A stretch of 64,000 bases of DNA from Athripsodes cinereus (GCA_947579605.1 OX388319.1:19915447-19979446), one strand, 5' to 3'; shown: positions 1 through 11,619, counted from the first letter of the stretch. Translations and numbers: made by a program. Notes: generated by a model from the sequence alone, not told the origin.

Positions 1-1200
1 TTACACATATGTACGCGAGTAGGTAGGTACTGTTCACAATATAATATTTTACATGCAGTAGACTTTGCAGATCGCCGCGTACAACCAGTTGGTCATAGCT
101 ATATTATTATAATCACACATAGTTGTGAGTTGTGAACGGAAAATAAACGCATTTGTATTATTAGATACCAGTATAGTTTTACTCGATATTGCAAATAAAA
201 TTGACAAATTAAAAATTGCAGATTGCATAAATAATTCAATAATAGGGAAAATATTTAAAAACTGGCCACACCATAAGGCAAATATTTTTGACAGTTCCAT
301 TCTATTTGATCTGATATAACAAAGTAGGTACTGGTGATTTATTTTCTGCAAAGTAGTGTAGTTTTTATTATCAATAATTGTAAAAGAGGGGCATTTATTG
401 TTTCAGTAAATAACAAAAGTTTATTACAAATATTTTTTTGACATTAAACGTCAAAATCATATATTTTTTTAATTCTTGATATAACATGCAGAAAATTATA
501 TTCAACTCCCATACAAATCTGTTGGCAAGGTATCACACAAGCTGTGATATCTCTGTCAATATTTATACATAATATGTATACCATGACGTTTCGATGAAAT
601 ATCATTCATCATCTTCAGGTGGCCAACATATTTTCAACATGTCAGGAGAAAAAACAGTGCGTGGATCCATCTTAGGATATTATTTATCCTTTTTAACGTT
701 TTATACACAAGTTATTGTTGCGCTTTATTGTACTATATATTGCACTCTAGCCATCTGTACTTGGGAGATAATTTTACAAACACTTTTTTCAGTTACGCAT
801 ACATACGAACGAATTAAATATTTATATGTCGATTATGAATACTATTACAATACATTATTATGAAGTATGACTATTGTAATAATAAATATTATGTCTAATT
901 GAAGCAGGATATTGAATCTTATTATGCATGTAGTTTGTGTTGAATGTTGTATGTAGCTGTTACTTAAGAATGCGAGATTAAAAAAGCCTTTGAAAATATT
1001 CCAAGCACTTATTTACCTTAAGGTATTTTTTAACGAGTGTGGGAATTATGCAGCCATCTTTTCAATATTTTTGGAATAAATAAATATAAAATAAGGATTA
1101 GATTGAAAAAATTTATTTGCAACTTTCACGAGAAAAGACAATCGTTTATTAATACCTAGAATCCTGGAATAGAGACATGTGAAGGTTCATGTAACTTGAC
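1..1200. other. AT-rich stretch, no gene recognised
   Basis: Six-frame reading shows only short frames of up to about 100 codons with low-complexity composition and no recognisable motif. No splice-supported exon, RNA gene or transposon terminus stands out. A frame at 594-863 is hydrophobic, but the translation of AT-rich DNA commonly looks like this. Confidence 0.5.
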
Positions 1201-1214
1201 GGAAAGACCTAAGT

Positions 1215-1500
1215 GATATTTATTTATTCTACAGAGAAACACACAGAGAGTTGACAAAACATTCATAAAATAAGAAAAAAAGACACATTGATCCGGTCAG
1301 GCCAACCCCCCAATTAAGCGTGTCTACGTTCAAATAAAATTATACAAAAAAAAAAACAAGCATAAGGGTAAAAACTAACCAATGCAAGTCCAGTAAACCA
1401 GACTCACATTACCGTAAACAACAAATTATAAAAAAGTGTGATGAAAAAATACAGTTATATAATTAATTAAACCTTATAAACATAACCTTCAAGAACATTA
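1215..1500 (-). repeat. putative LINE 3' tail, reverse orientation
   Basis: Read on the minus strand, a non-coding stretch containing a GC-richer core ends in an AATAAATAAATA tail at the low-coordinate side. That is the tail type used by several LINEs elsewhere in this window. No coding remnant or target duplication was found, so the class is inferred from the tail alone. Confidence 0.35.
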
Positions 1501-1589
1501 AAGTTAGCAGCAACACACTTCCTGAACCCCGTTAAGGAGTCACTAAAGACATCCACTCCTTCCACGCGATGCGTGCACAAAACATTGTA

Positions 1590-1637
1590 AAGCTGATGAT
1601 GTAAAGCTGATGATGAAGCTGATGATGAAATTGATAA
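1590..1637. repeat. GCTGATGAT short tandem repeat
   Basis: Four imperfect repeats of a 12-15 bp unit built on AAGCTGATGATG lie directly upstream of a truncated family S copy. Seen directly; no function inferred. Confidence 0.7.
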
Positions 1638-1650
1638 CAAATATATTTTT

Positions 1651-1745
1651 TTGAGAGGACAGCTTGCATGTTTATTATATGCAGCTGGTCTACTGGTTAC
1701 CCCACTTGTGAGATATGCCGTTATGGTATAGTACCTACTAGTAGT
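1651..1745 (+). mobile_element. family S SINE-like repeat, 5'-truncated copy 1
   Basis: Contains the 3' half of family S: GAGAGGACAGCTTGCATG, then the CTGGTT-ACC-CCACTTGTG block, then ATATGCCGTTATGGTATAG and a short tail. The 5' part (the GGAGCACC box) is missing, as expected for a 5'-truncated retrocopy. It is recognised by comparison with about 13 other copies in the window. Confidence 0.75.
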
Positions 1746-1862
1746 TTTTTTTCAACTACATTGATTTTCATTGGGAGACATATTTCTTCTTTCAAGGATA
1801 TTGTTAATGATTGGTAGTGGCCTTGATAGATGAAATATGTCTCCCTCAATAAACAATCAATA

Positions 1863-2100
1863 TTTTTTATTATTACAATATACGGCGTGAGCCTTTTACA
1901 TGTATAAAATATAATTATAGAAAATGCATGACAGACAGTACGTTCAAACAAGACAAGGAGCAACCATGAAAAAAGGACAATACACAATAAAAAAAAAACA
2001 GTATGATAAATATAATACATATAAACCATTCAATAAAACTTTTTTTTAAATTAATTGATAAAAGACAAAACTAACAATAAATCATCAAAATTGGGAAATC
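1863..2100 (-). mobile_element. family J LINE 3' UTR fragment
   Basis: On the minus strand this ends in TTTTACATGT-A-AAAGGCTCACGCCGT followed by a short AT-rich tail. The same box (GTAAAAGGCTTCGGCCGTG) closes the jockey-like LINE at 23440-25045, and it recurs at 13.9, 36.9, 52.8 and 58.5 kb. It is a severely 5'-truncated copy with no coding sequence left; its upstream boundary is uncertain. Confidence 0.55.
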
Positions 2101-2704
2101 CAACATAAAATTTAGGATTATTAAAATAAATAATTATAAAATATTTAATATCACAAACAAGTAATCAATACAGATAGAGATCAATAAACAATGAAACTTT
2201 TGTTTTAATTTTCATCATGGAATTCTAATACGTATTCACTGGCACAGTAAATAAGCTGATGACATAATCTAAAAATAATGGGAAAATGTTAAGTCTTTGC
2301 ATCTTGGTAGCAAAAAATACCAAATTCTAGCAGTCAAATACTAATCATAAAAATAGGTCATTTCAATCAAATGCAATTTAATATATAAGATCAGAGTTCC
2401 TTGGAACGATTAATGGCCGGTCTCAATAATCTAACCGAGATAGCCTTGACGACGCGATCCGAGATAGAACACCAATTTGTATCTATCTTTGACCCGCGTC
2501 TCAATAAAGAAAAAGTACGTGGCCAGAGATAGATAGGGTTCCTATCGCTGTTCCCTCCGATTGCCGATGCGATTGATATCCGCATCATATTATAATTACG
2601 AATGTTTGGAGTCAAAAAACTTTACAAAGTTTAATTTATCGACCGACGGTTCTTGGTAGAAGTTCATTTTAATAATTTTTAAAATAAAACACGATATTAT
2701 AGTT

Positions 2705-2772
2705 ATTCCACTATTGACTTTATTTATTTTTGCAAGCCGGCTTGCAAAAATAAATAAAGTCAATAGTGGAAT
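2705..2772. repeat. 68-bp perfect zero-spacer palindrome
   Basis: Two 34-bp arms meet at GCAAGCC|GGCTTGC (between 2738 and 2739) with no mismatch and no spacer. Imperfect complementarity continues outward to about 2660 and 2817, so the whole inverted repeat is near 155 bp. It lies inside the Harbinger-like element. It is probably a foldback MITE or the product of an inverted duplication. Confidence 0.85.
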
Positions 2773-2849
2773 ACTTATATATCTTGTTTCATTTTAAAAA
2801 TTATTAAAAAACTTTACTTATACCACTAAAAATGATTATATGCGCGACC

Positions 2850-3442
2850 AAGGTTTTAAGAAACACTATGTTTTGCCATATACATTATACTACTATACTA
2901 TACTATACCCTCACGCCGTGTCCCAAGTGGGGTAGGCAGAGAGAACAGAACGCCAAACAGATCTATCTTTACACACTTCCTTCGCTTCCTCCACATTCAT
3001 AGTTTCTCATACACGCACGTCGGTTCCTCTTACTCAACACGCGGCCGTCCTTGAGAATTTGATCCACGTGATCTAGCCACGTGATTCTCGGACGCCCGCG
3101 CTTCCTCACACCCTTTCTTTCAGACAAGTATATCCTTTTCGTCATTGCCATATACTAATATCGCTATTAAAAATAGGTGTTAATGGTAGAAGGGTGAAAA
3201 TTTAGGTCTGTATGTATTTTTTAATGACTCGCCGTATAAAAAATAAAAATAAAAAAATTGTCCAAAAAATAAAATAATAAAATTCGAGGTGGACCACCCT
3301 TAGCTTTTAATGATATGAAAAATAGATGTTGGCCGATTCTCAGATCTAACCGATAAGCACACAAAATTTCATCAAAATATGTCCAGTCGTTTCGGAGGAA
3401 TATGGTAACAAACGCTGTGATACGAGAATTTAATATATAATC
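2850..3442 (-). mobile_element. short non-autonomous Helitron, interrupted by a LINE tail
   Basis: Between about 3156 and 3442 this is closely similar to the complete short Helitron at 23089-23435: same order of the GGTAGAAGGG block, the AAAATTTAGG block, the TTTCGGAGGA block and the terminal ACGAGAATTT box. The left part continues before 2884, because a family A LINE tail was inserted into it with a target duplication. The exact CTAG end is degenerate, so the left border is approximate. Confidence 0.65.
2874..3155 (-). mobile_element. family A RTE-like LINE tail, copy 1 (with TSD)
   Basis: A minus-strand copy of the last 80 codons of the family A LINE plus its TATAG tail (insert 2884-3145), flanked by a perfect 10-bp target duplication TGCCATATAC at 2874-2883 and 3146-3155. 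Key residues readable on the minus strand are RGRPRITWLDHVDQI and LSKRNRRACMRN. The frame breaks shortly afterwards. The copy starts at the same LINE position (within two bases) as the one at 9326. It sits inside a Helitron and is therefore younger than it. Confidence 0.9.
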
Positions 3443-3543
3443 AAAATATACTCCAGCTTCGAATAATTCTTAATCGCTTTCGTCGCTTGAAATCATTTTT
3501 TTATTTTACCACAACCTCTTAAAGTCAAAAAATCGCTAGTGAC

Positions 3544-3624
3544 TGGTTGCAGAAAGCCCAGGACAGAGATAGAGAGACATATGGGGAGGCTTATGTTCAG
3601 CAGTGGACAGGAATAGCTGCATAA
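3544..3624 (+). pseudogene. RTE LINE C-terminal fragment (EAYVQQWT type)
   Basis: Twenty-six in-frame codons end in a TAA stop and contain KAQDRDRE and GEAYVQQWT. This is the typical C-terminus of a widespread RTE-clade LINE lineage of arthropods, where the last residues follow an AQDR helix. Only the extreme 3' end survives. A related fragment lies on the minus strand at 26745-26822. The class is assigned from these motifs only. Confidence 0.7.
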
Positions 3625-3949
3625 ACTCTACTGTCAAACGAAACTTATCTGTCAAAGTCCTGCGATAACAAAACCATACAAAAATTTGTTACCACGGATA
3701 CGACTAACAACTTGAGATAGGATATTGAAACGCATTTTCGTTGATTTCCATACATTCTATAACTCGCAGCACTCCGAGAGATTGATAGAGAATTCGGATA
3801 GCGATTCTATCTCAGCTTTGTTTATTGAAACGGAAAAACGTAAAGAAAGATCGATTTTCAACAAAAGTTCAGAGATAGATCGCTTATTGAGACCGGCCGT
3901 AAGTGTACAAAGAAGATTAGTAACATTGGAAAATGTAATTTGATAGTTT

Positions 3950-4312
3950 TGGACTGTTCAATTGTTTTCATTAATTAAAATGGACATTAGACTGGGGCTC
4001 GTAGAGAGCTCTCTCTGCGAGTGTGGCCAGGACGATGAGACGATTGACCATGCACTCTTTAACTGCCCAATTCGCGCTGACTTAAGTTTATACGACCATA
4101 TAAGAGACGTGAATCGCCCCTTCGATGTTTGCCACCTACTCTCCCTAGGGTCCTACGATGTCAATAGGCAGATTGCAAAATATATTAAAACTTGTAATAT
4201 CATCTTGTGACCATATTGAAATTATAATAATGATTGATTGATATGAGATCTAACATGGGCAAAATCACCCTCTGTTGGGTGGAACGCCCACAAAAAATAA
4301 ATAAAAAAAATG
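3950..4312 (+). pseudogene. LINE 3' end encoding a C-terminal CCHC motif
   Basis: The frame 3962-4210 (82 codons) carries CECGQDDETIDHALFNC at residues 19-35. The C-x-C...H...C knuckle fits the cysteine/histidine motif found downstream of the RT or RNase H domain in R1/I/LOA-type LINEs. After the stop, about 100 bp of 3' UTR leads into an AAATAAATAAA tail near 4300. The start codon is not real: the copy is 5'-truncated and nothing upstream resembles RT. A second knuckle of similar design, from a different family, lies at 61502-61801. Confidence 0.7.
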
Positions 4313-7300
4313 GACATTTTCTTCTCAAAGCACAGTTTTATATCTCTCTGACAATAGGGATGGAAGCAAATAAAGCATTATTTATCGAATAATATATTAT
4401 CATTTATTATCACTAAGCTTCCGCTAATTATTGCCAATCGATAAGTTAAACTTGAAAGTTTTCTATTGGTAACAGGATGCAATATTTGATAAAAGAAATA
4501 AAACTTATTTTATGAAGTGTATAAACAATAAAATTTCAATCCAATAATCTATGATGTGTAGTGAGTTCAACGCTCTCGTAAAATTTTACACGGAAATCCT
4601 ACGATGGTACATAAATGTATGTTTTTCATAATTAAAGTAAAACAACCAAGTTCTATAAATAATTCCGTATTTGTTATTCAAATATATTCTAAAAGTTTTC
4701 TAAAATAAAACGCTTTTATAATTATTTACTAATTAGCTGCAAACATGTTACATAATTGATTAGATTTTTGACTAATTGCTTTAATTTTTAAACACGTGTA
4801 ATGGATACCTTTATATCGTTTATATGGAAAATCGAAAATGGATACCTAGATATCGTTAATATGGGAAAAACGTAGTATGTATGTAGTAGTCACTCTTGTC
4901 AAAGTTCATTCGGGAAAAATCAGCTATTAAGGATAAGTCTTCTTTCTTTTTAAGATCCATTTTTTATATATGTAGGCCATTTCTATAATTTTCCATATTT
5001 TTTTGTTTCAAGATTCAAAATTATTTGATCACATTGATTTAAATAAAAGACAAGAATGCTTACTGTATTAAATATAATAAATTATATCCTATTTACCTAA
5101 TTAAGTTTACAATTGTATCTTTGATCACGATTTAATGATTGTTAAATAATAAATTTTATCACAAGTTTGTAATTGAATCGACGTAACGGCGAAACAAAAT
5201 TAGCGAACCTATACAATAATGTGTATTGATATCTACAGTAAACTTTTGTTCAATATTAAGCAAATGGATTCTTGAGTAAATGAAGCAGTAATATCGTGAG
5301 GTATAAATCAAATCGGAAATATATAATGTCATTATAATGCTTTGTATTATTTCTTATAAAGGAGTAACCAAATTGGGTTGTTGAATGTGTTTAAATTTTT
5401 ACTTCACATTGACTACCAAGAAAGTGTTACATATGAAATAATTTTCAAGATATGTTTGATTTATTTGAATTCGAATATATCATAATATTTTTTGGATAAA
5501 TAACGCATTTTGTAAAAGAAATCTTGAAGATAGAAGTAAATATAAAAATAAACATTTGGAATTTTTTAATTCGTTTTAATGTTTACCTGAATAAATCGTG
5601 ACAGTAAGAAATATGGAATTGGGGAATATAGTCCATGGAAACCGAAAGAGACCACTTAGGCCAGCCTAGAGTCAATTCGTATGCGTTTGGACACCTTCTT
5701 TACTTCTTCTGATTAGATTTTGCATGTTATATTGTGTAAACATGGTTCTCCAATTGAGATGTCTGATCGGTTTTGTCATAAAAATAAATATTCTTTATAT
5801 AATTGTTTTATTTTTACTCTCATCATATTCAAAACGAGCGCAAAAATGCACACAAGCTCCTTACTTTTTTATAAAGCCTTTCTATATTTTTTTTATGCTA
5901 ATATTGGTCTTATCGTATTCCTATGAAACTTTCCTGATATCAATAATTAAACAATTTATCCGCATTTTTTTATTTATCGCGATCATTTGATGTCATACTC
6001 GTAATCATTTAAATCACGCAGAACCAAAATGTTATAACAATGAAAAGACATGAACAATACAGTATAGAAAATTATGAATGGAGAGGAATGCTGGGTCTTT
6101 TTATTCTACAATTGTTACAAGTATTACGTGATGTTTGCAAAGCGAGCTTTCGGTTTGTGTTGTGAAAATAAACGTGAAAGCTCAAGGGGATTATTAATAT
6201 TTGTGTGCTTCTATTAAAAAATATTTTGTAATAAAAGGGAGTGAATGAAATGTAGAAAAACTGTGTGGATAGTAAATATGTAATGTGATGCACAAAACTA
6301 TTGCTTTGTTAAACGAAGTTTTAGCATTTCACCGAATTTTCACACCTGCGTGAATAAAGATATCAAGAATATTACTCAACAAATACCAACAGACTGGGAT
6401 TAAGAGGGTGAGGTGTAAAAATACATTTGAATGTGAAAACTTCATTTATCATTTATAAACCAGTGGTTAAAACAATGCTGTAAATAGGAAAACAGTATCG
6501 TTCTCCGGCGCCATAGTGTTTCAACAATAGACTGTCAACAGCCTAGAACATTCATTAGGATGGTTGCTGTAAGTTGACATGTATGCTCAACAGATGACGA
6601 ATATAGTAGTTTTAAATCGAAATTGGTGAGATTGGTGAATGTACCATGAGTAAAGTGTATTTAAATCAGTTTAAGCCGATTCGTTAGCATCGGAATACTT
6701 TTCCTGTTTCATACTAAATGAGTTTGCGCAATCTGTGTTTGTTGAGTAATATCATGATTTTACCATAATTTAAAGAATATAAGAAATAATAGAAAGAATA
6801 TCATGATTTAAAAAGTACCTGGATAATAAAATATCATAAATTATTACATACATAGTAAGTTTTTACCGTTGTATCATTTGACTAGTAGGTAATCACGAAT
6901 TTCTTACGAAAAATATACTAAAACCGGAAAATCTATGATCGTTAATTACTTTCAGTGAAGGTAACATATTGACAGCGTTGATTAATTTGTCACGTCTTTT
7001 ATTACATTATAACACGTATTCTGTGTACTATTAACTAAAATGATTATTGTTTGTCAAGGCCTCTTCAAGGTCGCCTTGCAGGTGACACCCTCGCACGTGC
7101 ACGTAGACACGTGATTCTATACGTATGTGATTTATATGTAGCTTACAATGGAACCTACTGATGATTGCATCAATATTTTATTCTTTATACAAGTAAAATA
7201 ACTGATTATGTATTGATTAATTTATTATTAAGTCTTATGTGCAAGTCTGTGTCTGATAATAGCATGGAATATCTTTATATAAATTAATGCAACTATTCAT

Positions 7301-8340
7301 AAAATAATATTTTAGCATTTTTATTTTGAAATTTCGCGTTTTTTTTCATACTTTTCTAATAAATTCAAAAGATATATATAAAATCCGTATTTGTTTCAAT
7401 GACAACTTTCTATTTTTCGTTTAACGATTTGACTAAAATATTCTGGGAATTGCTGTTTTATTATAAAAATAAAAACTTAAATCGACAGCCTTAGTCAAAA
7501 CACATTTTAGCGTTATGTAGTCGTTCGACTATAGACGACTTTGCGGGAAAGTGTCAATTTCTTAGCTAAAATACACAAGACATTGTGTATTTTAACTTGT
7601 AACAAAAAAATCAAAAATCCTTACAAAATTTAAAATCTTTTATATTATTTGATAAAGTAAGTATTTGTATTCCAAGAATCAATGTAATACATTTTCTAAA
7701 ATATTACAACACACATAGGTAAGTATCACAACAAAATAAACACAATACCTATGTATTATTTAAACACTGGCCCAGTACCTACTTACATATTGACAAGTAT
7801 TTTATACATTATTGTAAACAAACTACGCCTACATACTGTACTAAGAAATGGTTCCAGTCCACTTTCTCTCATTTCAATGGAACAAAACATTATACAGTTA
7901 AACTATGAATAACATGAGCGTAGATAAAATTGACTGTGGCAAGTTTTTTTCCATCAATCGTTGGAATTGGTAGATATATACAATAATACGACCTTTTTGA
8001 TATGCACTCAGTTTTCATTTGGTAAGTAAAATGACAAATTTGCAATATTATTCCGCCTCTTCATTTTTTTGGAACCAAGACTTCCTTAATTTATTTATTT
8101 GTAGGAGAATACGCATCTATGTATTTAAAAAAAATGACGAGTCTTATCACAATTATCTTCCCGGAATTCTTCGAAAAGTCCGAAAATGTTCTGAATGTAG
8201 TCATAAGGAAGCAAAAATTGAGGACATCGTAAACTCCAATGTCGTGTTTTTATTTCAAAAACTGCTACAGATTTTTCTGCTCTGGCTTATAATACAATAG
8301 GGATGCTTTTTTTTCGCAGAAGTTCTCAATTCCTTCAGAA
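4313..8340. other. 4-kb AT-rich stretch without recognised genes
   Basis: I find no LINE motif, transposon end or tRNA here. The frame 8019-8300 (93 codons) contains two CxxC-like pairs (KCSECSHKE) but resembles nothing I know, and composition does not separate it from its surroundings. A GC-richer patch near 7060-7115 with CACGTGCACGTAGACACGTG could be a fragment of an exon or regulatory DNA. That is a guess. Confidence 0.4.
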
Positions 8341-8349
8341 ATAATTTTA

Positions 8350-8445
8350 ATACATCTAATGTTTTTGTGTTAATCAGGAGTCTTCCTGATTATGCCAAGC
8401 AGAAGACTTGGCGAAAACGTTTGAGGTGAATAAATTTAATTTGCA
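8350..8445 (+). mobile_element. hammerhead-like hairpin element, copy 1
   Basis: Shares with the 13.57-kb element the order: GTTTTTGTGTTAA, a short CAGGAG/CTCCTG-like inverted repeat, CTGATTATGCCAAG, loop, CTTGGCGAAAACG, then TTTGAGGTGAATAAATTT. The left arm is partly lost. The core reads CTGATTA instead of CTGATGA, a single change at a position essential in true hammerhead ribozymes, so this copy is probably inactive even if the family once self-cleaved. Confidence 0.6.
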
Positions 8446-8600
8446 AAATATAAATAAATAAATAAATAAAACTTTACTGACCATAATTTTACACAAATAC
8501 ATAAACAATAAAATACAACATTACAAAACGTGACAATTAACCAAATTAGGCCAAAAGGCGGACTTGTTGCTAGGCAACGTCTTCCAGTCAGTGTTTAAAT
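8446..8600 (-). mobile_element. LINE/SINE tail with conserved stem-loop, copy 1
   Basis: On the minus strand: CTGGAAGAC, stem GTTGC-tag-GCAAC, then GTCCGCCTTTTGG, about 90 bp of AT-rich sequence and an AAATAAATAAATAAAT tail. The same architecture, with a different but still paired stem, occurs at 25565-25663, 35146-35460 and 56704-56835. It is non-coding here. Confidence 0.65.
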
Positions 8601-9170
8601 AAAAAATATTTAATTATACGTTAGAAATAATTTTGTTTTGTAATACATATCTTTTATTTCTCATTCAGATTTGGAAACAATAATTATTGTTTGTAGGTAT
8701 AGAGTAATCATTCGACCATTTTCTCGGTGGTTATTTTTTAATATGAAAATACGAGTGACGAAAAATACGTACGACGAATAAACACTCGACGAGAGAAGAT
8801 TGTGAGATAGGTATGTTTTTACAGTGTGTAAACGCAAGATAAACTTGAAACACTTATCTCAATATAATTTTATATCTAGGACTTTCCATTTCATTTAAAT
8901 TATTATTTGTTTCACTTTAATGCATTTCTTGGTAATGTATGTAATGGACGCCTGCATCGGGTGGCGTCAGTAGCAATTACGTCGTTTATTATGGCGTCAT
9001 GTTGTTACATCAAAACTTATAATAAGATTTTTAATACTTACTTTAAAGGCTTATTATTTATAAATATAATAAAAGTATTAACTGAGTTAGTCACTGCGCA
9101 TACAAATTTTATTATTTTTATTTATCTTCCTATTCTAGTAGTATAATATAACAGAATTTTATGAGGATGT

Positions 9171-9245
9171 AAACAATTTTTTTTAACCCAGATGTACCTA
9201 TCTGGGTTGTTGTTATAAACCCAAAAACCTTTAAAGACCATTTAC
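9171..9245 (-). mobile_element. fragment of the tRNA-derived SINE tail
   Basis: The segment from the T-run through CCCAGATG...ATCTGGGTTGTTGTTATAAACCCA matches the tail region of the SINE at 14919-15126 (T-run, ATATCTGGGTTTTGTTATAAACCC). The tRNA-like head is absent. Confidence 0.5.
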
Positions 9246-9315
9246 GGTAGTACGAAACCAGTTGTGCGTAAGTCATTCTTGATAGTAACACAGATATACA
9301 TAATTAATAAATTTA

Positions 9316-9593
9316 ATCTATTCCAGAATGACAAAGAGGATATACTTGTCTAAAAGAAAGGGTGTGAGGAAACGCGGGCGTCCGAGAACCACGTGGCTTG
9401 ATCACGTGGATCAAATTCTCAAGGACGGTCGCGTGTTGAGTAAAAGGAACCGACGTGTGTGAAAAACTGTATGAATGTGGAGGAAGCGAAGGAAGTGTGT
9501 AAAGGTAGATCTGTTTGGCGTTCTGTTCTCTCTGCCTACCCCACTTGGGACACGGCGTGAGGGTATAGTATAATATAGTATAGATCTATTCCA
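9316..9593 (+). mobile_element. family A RTE-like LINE tail, copy 2 (with TSD)
   Basis: Insert 9326-9583 is flanked by a perfect 10-bp duplication ATCTATTCCA (9316-9325, 9584-9593). It begins at GAATGACAAAGAGG and encodes the RKRGRPRTTWLDHVDQIL block, then loses frame through a small deletion near GACGTGTGTGAAAAAC. It ends GGCGTGAGGGTATAGTATAA. The stop codon TGA sits within the terminal box, so the 3' UTR is practically absent. Confidence 0.9.
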
Positions 9594-9692
9594 TAATATT
9601 TTAATTCATACATAAAGAAATTAAGAACATCAAGAAAATCATCAATTATCCCACATTATAGAATTCGTTCGTGTATGAGAACTTGAACATAT

Positions 9693-11020
9693 ATCGAGGG
9701 GTGAAAGGCTATTTGTTTTAAGCGACACTTTTGCCGAAAATTAGTTATATATATGGTCGGAATCGGCAAATTTTTCTGCGTCGATTGGTCTAGGTTTCGA
9801 GTCAATCGGAGTACTTTTTTGGCGCTTGAACAAAAAAAAAATAGGTCTAATTTCTCAAACGTGATGTATGATCTGACATCAAATTTGTCACTTGATTTAA
9901 ACACTTCACTTAAACCATTCATTAATACTGATTAATACAGACTATTGGAGCATAAGCTATTTTTCTTTCTTCCAATTTGCAGATAGATGGTAGTTAAAGC
10001 TTTTTTCCGTGTGTGCAAATTGTCATAAAAAGTACCTTAAACCGTTTTGCCCTCTTCTGCTATTTCTCTGCATTGTCGCTTCATACATTTAGCCGATATT
10101 TAAAAAAGTAGTGCATGTCGCATGAACCGTTTTCGCTGCAACCGTTTGCACCAACTTTTGACTGTTCAACCAATTTTCTATTTCGTAATATTGATAATGA
10201 TGGTCGTTTCAACTTTTTCGTCTCATTTTTATTTTTGAAAACATGTTATTTGAGACAAATATTAATTTTAATAATTTCATCTCTATTTATCTATTTTTTG
10301 GTTTTTGTTTTTTCGATAAGATTATGTTTGTTTTAATAATTATACCAGTGCATTGTTTTATTAGCTATTATAATATTTTTCCAGATTTCTCATTGTTACA
10401 ATAAATATTATTGACAACAATTCTTTTACTTGTTTAATAAAAAATATCATAATTAATGTTTTTATGTTTTCTTTTAAACCCAAGATTCACTTCGCATTAC
10501 GACAAAAATTATTTTGTATCAACTACCTAGTTTTATAAAATCCTTTCAGGAGGAGGATGTAAAACAATTAATTAAGAATGTTATTGTTGCTTAAGTCACT
10601 GTTCCTGTTTCCGTTTATCTTTCAGCTTGTAGTTAAAACAAATAGCCTATTTCAATTATCTTTGGTCAATGTCAGATAAATCGTTATTCCTTCCACTAAT
10701 TAATTACAGCGATGTCGCTTAAAACGTTTTCCCCTTCATTAATGTTTTATGCCGTTGGTGGTTGAATCATTTTTCCTGACTCCGGATAAAAGCCAAATTG
10801 TATTAAGCGACACATAATTTGGATGTTTTGAAGGTATTATTACTGAAAATTATGCCAAATATGTGTTGATTTTTTTTAAACATGCTGTTCTTAGAACGTT
10901 TTTAAATAGGACTAATCGTTTTTTTATAATATTTTTTTTTCTAAAAAAAATAACTTTAAATTGCTCTCCTGTAAAGTTCACAAAATGTCGCTTAAAACAA
11001 ATAGCCTTTCACCCCTCGAT
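9693..11020. mobile_element. 1.33-kb non-autonomous TIR element
   Basis: Perfect terminal inverted repeats of 35 bp lie at 9693-9727 and 10986-11020. They begin ATCGAGGGGTGAAAGG and end TTTTAAGCGACA. The AAGCGACA/TGTCGCTT motif recurs internally near 10075, 10714 and 10802, like sub-terminal transposase sites. No transposase frame longer than about 90 codons is present and none is recognisable. The flanks (ACATAT / GTATTT) show no clear target duplication beyond two bases, so the superfamily is not assigned. Identical TIRs argue for a fairly recent insertion. Confidence 0.8.
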
Positions 11021-11619
11021 GTATTTTAAACATTAGGTAATATGTTTTTGATGCAAATATCTTTTTAAACAGACTCATGTCGGCTGTACCGGTAATTGTA
11101 TTTGTGAATAAAATTTAATTGTTTATTGCAATAATATCTGCAAGCATGTAGAAAGATTAAATGTTATGTGTTCCTTCCTAAAATGATTAATGACACATTC
11201 AACTATTCGCTAACGACCGTAACAAAACAAATATTAATGTGATAATGTTCAAATTAAGCACCGATAGAAATTAATGGGACAGTTTAATGGTTCTAGGAAA
11301 TAATATCTACTATAAACATATTAATAAATTCTTTTAGTATCTATACAGTCCAAGCATCTGTCACAAGTGAGCAAGCAAGTGGACCAACTGCGTGTAAAAT
11401 ACATACAATCGTCGTTCTCTACGAGCAAATCAAAATAAGACATTCAGAAAGAATAGCATTTCTCATCTTAAATTTTAAAATGTCATGTTTTACTATACTT
11501 AACTGCTTTTTAAAGGATTCTAGAAAACTTACTAAAAAGATTATCAATGTCCTTGTAAGACGAAATACATCTATCCCGGTAAAAGAACAATATAGTAAAA
11601 AAACATTTGGTTATTTATT

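Larger units (their letters stand above)
2411..3902. mobile_element. PIF/Harbinger-like TIR element with nested insertions
   Basis: The two ends carry GGCCGGTCTCAATAA in inverted orientation (from 2414 and ending 3899), and both are flanked by TAA (2411-2413 and 3900-3902). A 3-bp TWA duplication is the hallmark of PIF/Harbinger elements. The sub-terminal regions share further CTCAATAAA and GAGATAGA motifs in inverted orientation, but have otherwise diverged. No transposase is visible. Much of the interior belongs to other elements: a palindrome, a Helitron, and two RTE fragments. The pairing of the ends as one element is inferred; they could be two separate solo family members. Confidence 0.45.

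Noticed and set aside
594..863. Small hydrophobic membrane protein
   Set aside because: The frame is short and built of F, Y, I and L codons as expected in AT-rich DNA, with no neighbour, splice or conservation support.
8019..8300. Zinc-binding protein exon because of two CxxC-like pairs
   Set aside because: Only three cysteines are close together, there is no family resemblance, and the frame bias is weak; mentioned only as an unassigned frame.
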